From positions 310,001 through 374,000 of the forward strand of contig NZ_JACHIN010000004.1 of NCBI RefSeq assembly GCF_014203235.1: 64,000 bases of DNA, written 5' to 3'. This stretch comes from Nonomuraea endophytica (GTDB lineage Bacteria; Actinomycetota; Actinomycetes; Streptosporangiales; Streptosporangiaceae). The notes beneath the pieces are model-generated. The model ran no database searches. It saw only the letters and a list, made by a program, of their open reading frames with translations, and had not been told where the DNA came from. The position numbers were made by a program, and so were the translations under genes. Shown here piece by piece: positions 15,592 through 24,424 of this stretch (position 1 is its first letter; each line of letters starts with the position of its first letter).

Positions 15592-16572
15592 TCACGCGAT
15601 GGGTGCCATTACAAGGGACTCGGCCACGGTGGTGCGCGCGTACATGACGAATCGCCCCGCGCGATGTGCGGTCACCAGTCCCGCCGAACGCAGGGCGGCG
15701 AGATGTTCCGAGACGCTGCTGGCGGCCAGACCCGTCCGATGGGTGAGCTCGGTGGTCGACGCGGGGGTGTCGAGCTCCATGAGCAGAAGCGTCCTGGAGC
15801 GCCCGATGACCGCCGCGAGGGCGTCGGCCGTGGTGCGGTCGCGGCGCTCCCACAGCGAGGCGACCCCGCGGGCCGGATAGGTCAGCGTGGGCTGCCAGGG
15901 CGGGATGGTGCTGGAGAAGACCGACGGCCAGACGAACGCCGAGGGGACCAGCAACAGACCCTGGCCGTCCAGGGAACGGGTGCCCGAGTAGCGCGGGTGG
16001 GCGATGTGCAGGCTGCCGTCCTGCCAGCGCACGATGGAGGCCAGGTCGGCGAAGAGCCTGGCCGCGCCGCCGTCGGCCAGGCGGCGGGCGCGGTAGATGA
16101 CGTCGCCCTGGTGGAGCGCGCGCAGCCTCGGCCAGTGCGGGGCGATCGCCAGCTCCCAGTACGCCTCGATCACCTCGGCCAGCCTGGCCAGACCGGGGAC
16201 CGGGTCGTCGTGGAGGGTGTCCACCCAGGGCGAGCGGGCGTCGACCATGTGCCCGAGGTCGGTCCTGAGCTGGTCGGGCGGCGTGGCGCGCAGCGTCTCC
16301 AGCTGGGCGGCGAACTCGGGGGCCGGCGTGAGCGGCGGCGGCGTCAGGAAGTCCGGGATGTACCAGCTCGGCACGGGCACCAGGTCGGACAGCGGGCCGA
16401 GGTCGAGGCCGGAGGCCGCCAGCAGGGGCCGGGTCTCGGCCACCCACGGCTCGTGCACGATGTGGGCGGCCGGATCCTTCAGCACCCGGATGCTGGCGAC
16501 CACCTCCTGCAGCGGCGAGGTCGCGAAGCGGGTGCGGGCGAGGTCGTCCGCCGAGAAGCCGAGCGTCAGCAT
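15592..16572 (-). CDS. ArsR-family regulator with DUF5937-type sensor domain
   Basis: A 326-residue protein beginning MLTLGFSADDLARTRFATSP, the typical opening of actinomycete DUF5937 regulators. The long N-terminal domain (about 1-240) is the putative ligand sensor. A C-terminal ArsR-type winged helix includes STTELTHRTGLAASSVSEHL near 270-290. The ATG at 16572 is used because a G-rich ribosome site lies just upstream; a longer frame reaches 16671. It lies upstream of the neuB-like operon in the same direction and divergent from the aldo/keto reductase at 16740, so it may control both. No metal-binding Cys pattern is seen. Confidence 0.8.
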   Translation of the reverse strand: MLTLGFSADDLARTRFATSPLQEVVASIRVLKDPAAHIVHEPWVAETRPLLAASGLDLGPLSDLVPVPSWYIPDFLTPPPLTPAPEFAAQLETLRATPPDQLRTDLGHMVDARSPWVDTLHDDPVPGLARLAEVIEAYWELAIAPHWPRLRALHQGDVIYRARRLADGGAARLFADLASIVRWQDGSLHIAHPRYSGTRSLDGQGLLLVPSAFVWPSVFSSTIPPWQPTLTYPARGVASLWERRDRTTADALAAVIGRSRTLLLMELDTPASTTELTHRTGLAASSVSEHLAALRSAGLVTAHRAGRFVMYARTTVAESLVMAPIA

Positions 16573-16739
16573 GACACCCCCACAATTTCCGCAGAAAATC
16601 CATTGTGCACGCATTTCGGGGGATCGCGAGGCTTTAAGCGGCGCTTCAACCCAGGGCACAGAATCTTTCACTACTTCTTTCCGCGCCGACCCTCCATAAT
16701 GGGGCCCGAAACGGATTCCGGCTTATGGAGAAACGTCTG

Positions 16740-17591
16740 ATGCCAAGTTCCCTTTTCTCGCTGGGCGGCGACCTTCCGATCCGAAGGCTGGGCTTCGGCG
16801 CGATGCGGCTGACCGGCGAGGGCAACTGGGGCCTGCCGGACGACCCCGGGTACGCGCTCGACGTGGCCAGACGCGCGGTCGAACTCGGCGTGAACTTCAT
16901 CGACACCGCCGACGCCTACGGCCCCGGCACCAACGAGGAGCAGCTCGCGCAGGCGCTCCGGCCCTACCCCGACGGCCTGGTCATCGGCACCAAGGCCGGC
17001 CAGAGCCGGCCCAGCAGCGACGACTGGGTGCCGCTCGGCCGCCCCGAGTACCTGTTGCAGCAGGCCCACCTGAGCCTGCGCCGCCTGGGTGTCGAGCGCA
17101 TCGACCTCTACCAGCTCCACCGCATCGACCCGAAGGTCCCGGCGGAGGAGCAGTTCGGGGCGCTCAAGCAGCTCCAGGACGAGGGCAAGATCCGCCACAT
17201 CGGCCTGTCGGAGGTCTCGGTCGCGCAGATCGAGCAGGCGCGCAAGCAGATCGACGTGGTCAGCGTGCAGAACCTCTACAACATCACCAACCGCCGCTAT
17301 GACGACGTCATCGACTACTGCGAGCGGGAGAACATCGCGTTCATCCCGTGGTTGCCGCTGGCCAGGGGCGGCCACGCCAGCGCCGGGGGCGCGCTGGCGC
17401 AGGTCGCCAAGCAGCTCGACGCCACGACCGCGCAGATCTCGCTGGCGTGGCTGCTGCGCCGCTCCCCCGTGATCGTCCCGATCCCGGGCACCTGCTCGAT
17501 CCCCCACCTGGAGGAGAACGTCGCGGCGGGCGACGTCGAGCTGACCGACGAGCAGTTCGCCTACCTCACACGCGAGGTCGCGGGAGGCTAG
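16740..17591 (+). CDS. Aldo/keto reductase
   Basis: A 283-residue NADPH-dependent aldo/keto reductase. The catalytic tetrad is visible: Asp56 and Tyr60 in DTADAYGPG, Lys85 in IGTKAGQ, and His127 in LYQLHRID. The C-terminal VPIPGTCS segment binds the cofactor phosphate. The start at 16740 has GGAG nine bases upstream; an in-frame ATG at 16725 lacks a good site. It is divergent from the ArsR-type gene and its stop overlaps that of the LysR gene by 4 bases. It may reduce an aldehyde or ketone in the local pathway or act in detoxification. Confidence 0.88.
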   Translation: MPSSLFSLGGDLPIRRLGFGAMRLTGEGNWGLPDDPGYALDVARRAVELGVNFIDTADAYGPGTNEEQLAQALRPYPDGLVIGTKAGQSRPSSDDWVPLGRPEYLLQQAHLSLRRLGVERIDLYQLHRIDPKVPAEEQFGALKQLQDEGKIRHIGLSEVSVAQIEQARKQIDVVSVQNLYNITNRRYDDVIDYCERENIAFIPWLPLARGGHASAGGALAQVAKQLDATTAQISLAWLLRRSPVIVPIPGTCSIPHLEENVAAGDVELTDEQFAYLTREVAGG

Positions 17592-18583
17592 GCGCCAATG
17601 GCGGCCGCCGGGGCGCGCGGTCCGGGCAGGACGGACGGCGTCCCGGCGGGCAGGGGCCCGTCGATCAGCCGGTGGTCGGGCTGGGTCACCAGCCGGGCCG
17701 CCGTGGCCAGCATCTCCACGGCCGCCATGACCGCGGGCCTCCGACCGGCCTCCTGGCGCCAGACCGCGTAGACGCGCCGGCTCAGGCGGGGGCGTACCGG
17801 AACGATCCGCACGCCGTCGGGCACCTGGTCGCGGCCCAGCCTCGGCATGACCGCCACCCCGAAGCCCGCCTGCACCAGCGCCAGCTGCGTCGGGTGCTCA
17901 CCGGCGGTGTGTCCCACCCTCGGCTCCACCCCGCGCTCGCGCATGGTGTGCAGCAGCCAGTCGTGGCAGCCCGTGCCCGGCGACCAGGTGATCCACACCT
18001 CCTGCGCCAGGTCCTCAAGGTCGAGCACCGAGCGCTCGGCCAGCGGATGCCCGGCCGGCAGCGCCACGTCCACGACGTCTTCCAGCAACTGCTTCGTAGC
18101 CAGCCGATCGGGTACGGCCAGCGGCACGTTGAACCAGTCCTGGACCACGGCGACGTCCAGGTCCCCCCGGGACACGAGGGGCATCGAGCCTTCCTGCTCC
18201 TGCTCCGACAGCTCCACGCGCAGCTGTGGATGCTCGCGTTTCAACATGGTGACGGCCCGGGGCAGCAGCCCCCGTACCGTGGACGGGAAGCCCGCGATCG
18301 ACAGCTTGCCCACGACCGCGCCCCGGTACCCGTCGAGCTCGGCCTCCGCCTCGTCGGCCAGGGACAGGATGCGCTCGGCGTATCCGAGCAGGAGCCGTCC
18401 GGCGTCGGTGAGCCGGACCCCCCTGCCGTGGCGCTCCAGCATGCTCTGGCCCACCTCGCGTTCGAGCTTGGCCAGGCGCTGGGAGACCGCCGAGGTCGTG
18501 ATGTGCAACACGTCCCCAGCGGCGCTGATCGAGCCGCTCCGAGCTACGGCGTGCAACGTCTGCATTAACGCCAACTCAATCAT
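17588..18583 (-). CDS. LysR-family transcriptional regulator
   Basis: A 331-residue LysR-type regulator. The N-terminal winged helix covers about residues 3-62, with [20 protein letters not shown] as the HTH. The effector-binding domain follows from about 90 to 300, with the typical GDLDVAVV and [12 protein letters not shown] segments. The C-terminal tail is rich in Pro and Ala. It is downstream of, and in line with, the ligase-ligase-MFS group, 84 bases after the MFS stop, and converges with the aldo/keto reductase. It may regulate the export and ligation genes, though LysR targets are usually divergent. Confidence 0.88.
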   Translation of the reverse strand: MIELALMQTLHAVARSGSISAAGDVLHITTSAVSQRLAKLEREVGQSMLERHGRGVRLTDAGRLLLGYAERILSLADEAEAELDGYRGAVVGKLSIAGFPSTVRGLLPRAVTMLKREHPQLRVELSEQEQEGSMPLVSRGDLDVAVVQDWFNVPLAVPDRLATKQLLEDVVDVALPAGHPLAERSVLDLEDLAQEVWITWSPGTGCHDWLLHTMRERGVEPRVGHTAGEHPTQLALVQAGFGVAVMPRLGRDQVPDGVRIVPVRPRLSRRVYAVWRQEAGRRPAVMAAVEMLATAARLVTQPDHRLIDGPLPAGTPSVLPGPRAPAAAIGA

Positions 18584-18667
18584 GTGCCGATCCTAACCGT
18601 GGGCCTTCCTCCTCCGTCAGCCCTGCCGGTCGGGTGGTTTTGTGCCGTTCGACGCATTCGACGGTTC

Positions 18668-19960
18668 CTAGGACTCCGGCTCCTCCCGCGGCAGTTCCCG
18701 CATCTTTCTCATCGGCGAGAAATAGAGCGGCAGCCACGCGAGGGCCAGTCCGGCCGCGCCCACCCAAAGGGCGGTCCGCACGCCGGCGAACTGCCCGATC
18801 AACCCGGTGAGCGCGGCGCCGAGTGAAAGCACGCCGTGCATGAGAAAGCGCATGGTGGCGTTCATCCGGCCCAGCAGGTGCGTGGGGGTCACCTGCTGGC
18901 GGAAGCTGATCAGGATGACGTTGTTCACGCCGATCCGGTAGTTGAGCACGAGCCAGGCGGCGCCCGCGAGCCACAGCCATATCCCCCGGTCGACCAGCGG
19001 GAACACCGCGCAGGCCGGCACGACGGCGAGCCCGATGATCCACAGGCCGCGGCCCTGGCCGAGCCAGGCGGTGACCCGGCGCGCGGTCAGGGCGCCGAGC
19101 AGCATGCCGATGCCGTCCACGGCGAAGAACAGGCCCAGCGTGAACGCCGACAGCCCGAGCTCGCGCTGGAACATCAGCGGCATGATCACGATGATCATGG
19201 AGACCGACATGTTGACCATCGCGCCGTTGATCGCGATGGCGCGCAGCAGCGGGTGGCCGAAGACCAGGACCAGGCCCTCCCTGATCTCCCGTACCAGGTG
19301 GCGCTTTCCGCCCTCGGGCGGCGGCGGGGGCGCCTCGCGGTCGCGGATGCGCGACAGGCACAGCGCCGACCACACGTAGCCCACGGCGTCCACGGCGGCG
19401 GCCAGCGGCGCGGTGATCAGCTGGATGAGGAACCCGGCGCCGGCCGGGCCCGCCACGTTGTTGACCGCCTCCATGCCGCCCAGGTGGGAGTTGGCCTCCA
19501 CCAGGCGGTCGCGCGAGACGATCGCGGGCAGGTAGCTCTGCGAGGAGACGTCGAAGAACACGGTGGCGAAGCCGCTCAGGACCACGACCACGTACAGCTG
19601 CGGGAGCGCGAGCACACCCAGCGCGTACGCCACCGGCACCGACCCGACCAGCGCGGCGCGCACCAGGTCGGCCACCACCATCACCCTGCGGCGCCCGTGC
19701 ACCCGGTCCATCCACGCGCCCGCCGGCAGCCCGATCAGCAGGAAGGCGATCGTGCCCAGCATGCCGAGCACGCCGACCTGGCCGGGCGAGGCGTTGAGCA
19801 CGATCACCGCGACCAGGGGCAGCGCCAGCAGCCTGATCTGGGTGCCGAACATGCTGACCGCGGCGGCGGCGAACAGCAGCCGGAAGGAGCGGTTGACCCG
19901 GAAGAGCGAACCCGGCCGCTCCTCCAGCGTCTCCGCCTCCGTCCCGCGGCCTTCAGCCAT
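18668..19960 (-). CDS. MFS transporter, likely product exporter
   Basis: A 430-residue membrane protein of the major facilitator superfamily with about 12 hydrophobic segments. Typical features include the loop GLPAGAWMDRVHGRRRVM between helices 2 and 3 and a central cytoplasmic stretch rich in Pro and charged residues (about 205-225). The type is close to actinomycete drug and macrolide exporters. Its start overlaps the upstream ATP-grasp gene by 8 bases. An exporter inside a ligase operon suggests secretion of the ligated product and possibly self-protection. Confidence 0.85.
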   Translation of the reverse strand: MAEGRGTEAETLEERPGSLFRVNRSFRLLFAAAAVSMFGTQIRLLALPLVAVIVLNASPGQVGVLGMLGTIAFLLIGLPAGAWMDRVHGRRRVMVVADLVRAALVGSVPVAYALGVLALPQLYVVVVLSGFATVFFDVSSQSYLPAIVSRDRLVEANSHLGGMEAVNNVAGPAGAGFLIQLITAPLAAAVDAVGYVWSALCLSRIRDREAPPPPPEGGKRHLVREIREGLVLVFGHPLLRAIAINGAMVNMSVSMIIVIMPLMFQRELGLSAFTLGLFFAVDGIGMLLGALTARRVTAWLGQGRGLWIIGLAVVPACAVFPLVDRGIWLWLAGAAWLVLNYRIGVNNVILISFRQQVTPTHLLGRMNATMRFLMHGVLSLGAALTGLIGQFAGVRTALWVGAAGLALAWLPLYFSPMRKMRELPREEPES

Positions 19961-21221
19961 CGATGCTCCGGCCGCGGATGTGGAACAGCTCGCCGAGTCC
20001 CTTCAGCGAGCGGTCGCAGGCCGCCGCGTCCTCGCCGACGGCGAAGCCCGCGGCCATCCGGCCCTTCACGAACGAGCCCGGCGGCAGCAGCAGCCGCTTG
20101 CCCGGCTCGGCCAGCAGGGTGACCTCCCAGATGCCCGGGGGCAGCCGGTCGGTGTCCAGGCGCAGGTCCTCCACGACCATGTCGTGCGGGGGGTAGAAGT
20201 AGCGCACCGCGGCGCTCGATCGGCGGCGGGGCCGTACGTCGGGACGCTCGCCGCAGGCGATCCGCGCGGCGGCCACGAGCAGGTCGACGCCGGTGGCCAG
20301 CAGGCCGACGTAGGAGACGAGGTCGCCGCTGAGGCGGCCGTTGAGCTCGACCACGCGCGGGCCCCTCGCGGTGAGCCGCAGCTCGGTGTGGGTGACGCCG
20401 TTGTCGAAGCCGAGCGCGGCGTGCGCGGCGCGCACGACCTCGACGATCTCCGGGTCGTGCAGCAGCGGGTCGTCGGTGCTGACGAAGTGGCCGGTCTCCT
20501 CGAAGGTGGGCGGCCGGTCGAGCTCCTTGCGCGAGATGAACACGGGCTCGACCTCGCCGTGGAAGACGGCGGCGTCGACGCCGATCTCCGGGCCGTCCAG
20601 ATATTCCTCGACCAGCACGCCCTCGGCGTAGCGCTCGACCTCGGCGAAGTGGGCGCGCTCGGTGAAGGCGAACTGCGCGTCGAGCTGCTCGGGCCCGTCC
20701 ACCTTGGCCACGCCCTCGCTGCCGGCCAGCGCACGCGGTTTGAGCACGACCGGATAGCCGATCTCGGCGGCGACGCGGTGGGCCGCGGCTGCGTCGGGCA
20801 CGGGGGTCGAGCGGACCGAGCCGGGGATGTCCGGGGTCATGAGGGCGCGGGTCAGGCTCTTGTCCCTGCAGGCCAGGATGGCCTCGGAGGGGCTGGTGGG
20901 CACGCCGAGCGCCTCGGCGATGATCGCGGCGTGGTGGACGCGCATCTCGTCGTAGCAGAGCACTCCGGCGAACGGCATGCGCTTGAACAGCTCCCTGGCC
21001 GCCTCCAGCGCCTCGTCCAGATCGAGCGCGTCCACCTTCGTCTGGCCGACGAGGTAGGGCCGGTCCCAGGTGGCCTCTCGGGCGTCCAGCAACCACAGCC
21101 GGAACTCGCGGTGCAGCCCGCGCAGCCCCCACTCGCGGTATTGCGGGTTCATCCCGCTGTTGACCAGCAGGATCAGCGGCCGGTGGTCGGCGGGGTCGTC
21201 GGGCGGGAATCCGTCGGACAT
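19953..21221 (-). CDS. ATP-grasp carboxylate-amine ligase (first of tandem pair)
   Basis: A 422-residue ATP-grasp enzyme resembling BacD, DabC and related dipeptide ligases. The ATP-binding strand is PVVLKPRALAGSEGV (about 145-160), the central segment GVLVEEYLDGPEIGVDA follows near 200, and the metal-binding ELNGRLSGD lies near 295-305. It should form an amide bond through an acyl phosphate. It starts one base after the stop of the other ATP-grasp gene (21223) and overlaps the MFS gene, so the three form one operon. Substrates are unknown; an amino acid with an unusual side chain is expected from context. Confidence 0.85.
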   Translation of the reverse strand: MSDGFPPDDPADHRPLILLVNSGMNPQYREWGLRGLHREFRLWLLDAREATWDRPYLVGQTKVDALDLDEALEAARELFKRMPFAGVLCYDEMRVHHAAIIAEALGVPTSPSEAILACRDKSLTRALMTPDIPGSVRSTPVPDAAAAHRVAAEIGYPVVLKPRALAGSEGVAKVDGPEQLDAQFAFTERAHFAEVERYAEGVLVEEYLDGPEIGVDAAVFHGEVEPVFISRKELDRPPTFEETGHFVSTDDPLLHDPEIVEVVRAAHAALGFDNGVTHTELRLTARGPRVVELNGRLSGDLVSYVGLLATGVDLLVAAARIACGERPDVRPRRRSSAAVRYFYPPHDMVVEDLRLDTDRLPPGIWEVTLLAEPGKRLLLPPGSFVKGRMAAGFAVGEDAAACDRSLKGLGELFHIRGRSIDG

Positions 21222-21222
21222 G

Positions 21223-22494
21223 TCATCGCCCCTCGGGGTCGGTGCGCAGCCGCAGCGTGCTCACCAGTTCGTCGAAGACCGGGTCGAGTTCGTCCACGTC
21301 GTTCACCTTGAAGATCAGGTGGCCGTGGCCCTGGAAGGTGCGGGGCGGCACCTCTAGGTGGTCGCCGAGGTGGCGGTAGATCTCCACCTCGTCCACGCGC
21401 GGGTCGGCGGCCGCCCGGTCGAGGCCGACGATCTCGCTCAGCGTGCCCGCCCGCTCGGGGAAGATGTTCCAGAAGCCGATGGGCCGCGCCACCTCGCGCG
21501 GCGCGATCTCGGGGGTACGGCCCAGCGCCAGGTCCAGCGCCGCCTCGACCAGGTCCACCCCGGTGCTGAGCAGGACCGAGCGGTAGATGGGTCCGCCGCC
21601 CATGCGCGCCGCGGCCTCCAGCACGACCGGCTCCACCCCGTCGGCCAGCCGGAACTCCACGTGGGTCGGTCCGGTGAGTATGCCCATCGCCTCGTGCACG
21701 TCCCGTACGGCGGCGGCGATCCGCTCGACCGTCTTGGCCGGCAGCCGGGTCGGCGTGCAGGCGTAGACCTCCTCGAAGGTCGGCCCGGTCGGCAGCGGCT
21801 TGTCGTGGATGGCCAGCACGTGGGTCGTGCCCGCCACGACCAGGGATTCCACGCAGATCTCGGGTCCCGGCACGAACTGCTCGGCCAGCACGCCGCCGCC
21901 GTAGGAGCGCATCGCGGAGTCGTGCAGCGGGTCGTAGGTGAAGCCGGCCCACGCGCCCTCGCGGATGACGTCGAAGTGCTCTTCGAGTTCGGCCATGGTG
22001 GCGACGCTGCGCACGTACATGCTGCCGGTGCCGATGATCGGCTTGAGCACCATCGGGAAGCCGACCTCGTCGGCCGCCTTCACCGCTTCTTCCAGGGATC
22101 CGGCCAGGGCGAACCTGGGTTGTGCGACCCCGCCCTCGGCGAACGCGGCCCGCATCAGGTACTTGTCCCTGGCCAGGTGGGCGGTCCGCTCGCTGACCCC
22201 CGGCAGCCCGAACTCGGCGGCGACGCGGGCGGCGGAGGGCACCGCGGCCTCGGCGAAGGTGACGACCGCGTCGATCGGGGCGCTTTCGGCCGCTGCCACG
22301 GCCTTGGCGGCGCTTAACGTGTCGTCGATGCTGCTGGTGTCGGCGACCACGACCTCGTCGACGTAGTCGGCCTCCCATTCCGGATCCTTCATGATCATGA
22401 TGACCCGGTGGCCGTGCTCCTCGGCGTATTTCCGCGTGCGCGCCAGGTGCCTGCGCCGGCTCAAATTCTTTTTATGCAGCACGATAATACTCAT
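21223..22494 (-). CDS. ATP-grasp carboxylate-amine ligase (second of tandem pair)
   Basis: A 423-residue ATP-grasp ligase starting MSIIVLHKKNLSRRR. The ATP-binding strand FPMVLKPIIGTGSMYV is near 150-165, and VLEAAARMGGG near 290-300 carries metal ligands. The C-terminal part ends in a phospho-acyl ligase subdomain. The ATG at 22494 has a GGGGG site a few bases upstream; a GTG at 22506 is the alternative. It leads the ligase-ligase-MFS operon and is divergent from endonuclease V. It probably joins the first product to a further amine or acid, giving a short pseudopeptide. Confidence 0.82.
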   Translation of the reverse strand: MSIIVLHKKNLSRRRHLARTRKYAEEHGHRVIMIMKDPEWEADYVDEVVVADTSSIDDTLSAAKAVAAAESAPIDAVVTFAEAAVPSAARVAAEFGLPGVSERTAHLARDKYLMRAAFAEGGVAQPRFALAGSLEEAVKAADEVGFPMVLKPIIGTGSMYVRSVATMAELEEHFDVIREGAWAGFTYDPLHDSAMRSYGGGVLAEQFVPGPEICVESLVVAGTTHVLAIHDKPLPTGPTFEEVYACTPTRLPAKTVERIAAAVRDVHEAMGILTGPTHVEFRLADGVEPVVLEAAARMGGGPIYRSVLLSTGVDLVEAALDLALGRTPEIAPREVARPIGFWNIFPERAGTLSEIVGLDRAAADPRVDEVEIYRHLGDHLEVPPRTFQGHGHLIFKVNDVDELDPVFDELVSTLRLRTDPEGR

Positions 22495-22595
22495 CGAGGC
22501 CCCCACGAATTTCGTCCCGGAACACGGAGTAAAGGGATTTCGAATTCGATGCTAACCGGGAGCCACCCGGGTAACCAGTGAAAAGGTCTTTCAAC

Positions 22596-22617
22596 CATCC
22601 TTTAGCGATGCTGAAAG
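22596..22617. promoter_or_regulatory. Possible cluster motif (TTTAGC...GCTGAAA near-palindrome)
   Basis: CTTTAGCGATGCTGAAAG forms a near-palindrome in the gap between the ligase operon and endonuclease V. A related stretch occurs at 4192-4213 before the ligase at 4361 (13 of 18 bases alike). A looser version lies at 16632-16649 before the aldo/keto reductase and ArsR genes. It may be a shared regulator site, but three loose copies are weak evidence. Confidence 0.25.
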
Positions 22618-22628
22618 CGCGTGGCAGA

Positions 22629-23303
22629 ATGGCGCCGGTGACCTTCCACGCCCCCGGACCCCACTGGCCCGCGACCGTCGCCGAAGCAGAGGCCGAACAG
22701 GACCGCCTGCGGCCGCTCGCCGACCTCGACAGCCCGGGACCGGCCGAGGTGGGCCTGGTCGCCGGGCTCGACGTCGGGTACCTGGACGACGACGAGGTGG
22801 TGGGCGCCGTCGTGGTGCTCGACGCCGCGAGCCTGGCAGTCGTGGAGCGGGCGGTGGTCAGGCAGCGCGCGAGCTTCCCCTACGTGCCGGGCCTGTTCGC
22901 CTTCCGCGAGCTGCCGCCGTTGCTGGCCGCGCTGGACAAGCTGTCAGTCCGTCCCGACCTTCTGGTGTGCGACGGGTACGGCCTGGCCCACCCCCGCCGC
23001 TTCGGCCTGGCCTGCCACCTGGGCGTGCTGACCGGGCTGCCGACGATCGGCGTGGCCAAGACGCCGTTCGTCGGCGAGCACGCCGAGCCGCCGCCCGCCC
23101 GTGGCGCCTGGTCGGCGATCCGGCTCGACGGCGAGGTGGTCGGCCGGGCGCTGCGCACCCGCGAGGGGGTCAAGCCGGTCTTCGTCTCCCAGGGGCACGG
23201 CGTCGGCCTGGACAACGCGTGCGCGCACATCCTGCGCCTGTCGCCCGCCTACCGCATCCCGGAGCCGATTCGCCAGGCCGACCACCTGTCCCGCCACCCC
23301 TGA
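22629..23303 (+). CDS. nfi: Endonuclease V
   Basis: A 224-residue DNA repair nuclease that cleaves near deoxyinosine. The conserved GLDVGYLDDDEVVGAVVVLD carries the first catalytic Asp, FRELPPLL is present, and DGYGLAHPRRFGLACHLG holds the second conserved Asp and the His-containing motif. GVAKTPFVG and SQGHGVGLDNA are further family signatures. The ATG at 22629 gives the usual family length; the frame extends to 22578. It is a housekeeping gene marking the right edge of the biosynthetic locus. Confidence 0.92.
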   Translation: MAPVTFHAPGPHWPATVAEAEAEQDRLRPLADLDSPGPAEVGLVAGLDVGYLDDDEVVGAVVVLDAASLAVVERAVVRQRASFPYVPGLFAFRELPPLLAALDKLSVRPDLLVCDGYGLAHPRRFGLACHLGVLTGLPTIGVAKTPFVGEHAEPPPARGAWSAIRLDGEVVGRALRTREGVKPVFVSQGHGVGLDNACAHILRLSPAYRIPEPIRQADHLSRHP

Positions 23304-23308
23304 CCCGT

Positions 23309-24424
23309 TCATGTGCGCGAGCGGGCCAGGTGCCACAGCAGGACCGGCGCGCCCAGGGCGCCGGTGACCACGCCGACGGGCAGGACGGTCTCGGTCAGCA
23401 GGCGCTGGCTGATCAGGTCGCTGACCACCACGAGCGTCGCGCCCGCCCAGGCCGAGGCGGTGACCGGTGGCATCGGGGCCCGTGCCAGGCGCTGGGCCAG
23501 GCGCGGTGCGGCCAGTGCCACGAACAGGACCGGGCCCGCCGCGGCCGTCGCGAACGCCGCCAGCGCCGCTCCGCACAGCAGCAGCGCCACCCGCGCGCGC
23601 TGCACCCGCACGCCCAGCCCGATGGCCACGTCGTCGCCGAGTTGCAGGGCCCGCTGCCCGCGCGTCAGCAGCAGCACCACCGGCACGAGCACGGCCAGGG
23701 CCAGCGCCGGCGGCCGGGCATGATCCCAGCCGCGCTCGTTGAGGTTGCCGACCAGCCAGCCGAGCGCCCTGGCCGCCTGATATTGCTCGGCCCGGCTGAG
23801 CAGGTAGTACGTGACGCTCACGCAGATCCAGCTGAGGCCGATCCCGACCAGGACGATCCGATAGCCGGTGGTGCCGCGGTTCCAGGCCAGGACGTAGATG
23901 AGCAGGCCCGCGGTCAGCGCGCCCGCCAGGCCCAGGGCCTGGGAGCCGAGTCCGGTGAAGCCCAGGACGATGGCGGCCACCACCGCGGTGCCCGCGCCCT
24001 GGGTGATGCCCAGCATGTCGGGGCTGGCCAGCGGATTGCGGGTGATGGACTGGAAGAGCGCCCCGGCCATGCCGAACGCCGCCCCGGTCAGCACGGCCAC
24101 CACCGCTCTGGGCAGGCGCAGTTCGTGGACCAGGAAGAGGGTGGCGGGCTCGCCGCTGCCCCACAGCGCGGGCAGAATCTCGCCGAACGGCACCGCGATG
24201 TCCCCGGCGCCGATGCCCACGGCCAGGCAGAAAGACAGGAAGGCGGTGAGGGCCAGGGCCAGCCAGACCACCAGGACACGGGTGCGCACGGTTCCCGAGA
24301 CGGCCGGCCGTACCAGCCGGAAGGCCGTCCGGCGCCGGGAAAGCCGCAAACCGCCGGGAGCACTCACGGTGCGGCCACTTTTCGGCGCCATGCTCTCAGG
24401 CGGCACGCCCGGACGGTCGGTCAC
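23309..24424 (-). CDS. Iron-siderophore ABC permease (FecCD family), second subunit
   Basis: A 371-residue inner-membrane permease of the FecCD/BtuC family with about nine to ten hydrophobic helices. RNPLASPDMLGITQGAG is the family signature after helix 3, and GDDVAIGLGV near the C-terminal third is the segment that contacts the ATPase. It starts with GTG in a GTGA overlap with the upstream permease gene, so the two subunits are translated together. It imports ferric siderophore together with the lipoprotein at 25477. An ATG 33 bases downstream is an alternative start. Confidence 0.9.
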   Translation of the reverse strand: MTDRPGVPPESMAPKSGRTVSAPGGLRLSRRRTAFRLVRPAVSGTVRTRVLVVWLALALTAFLSFCLAVGIGAGDIAVPFGEILPALWGSGEPATLFLVHELRLPRAVVAVLTGAAFGMAGALFQSITRNPLASPDMLGITQGAGTAVVAAIVLGFTGLGSQALGLAGALTAGLLIYVLAWNRGTTGYRIVLVGIGLSWICVSVTYYLLSRAEQYQAARALGWLVGNLNERGWDHARPPALALAVLVPVVLLLTRGQRALQLGDDVAIGLGVRVQRARVALLLCGAALAAFATAAAGPVLFVALAAPRLAQRLARAPMPPVTASAWAGATLVVVSDLISQRLLTETVLPVGVVTGALGAPVLLWHLARSRT

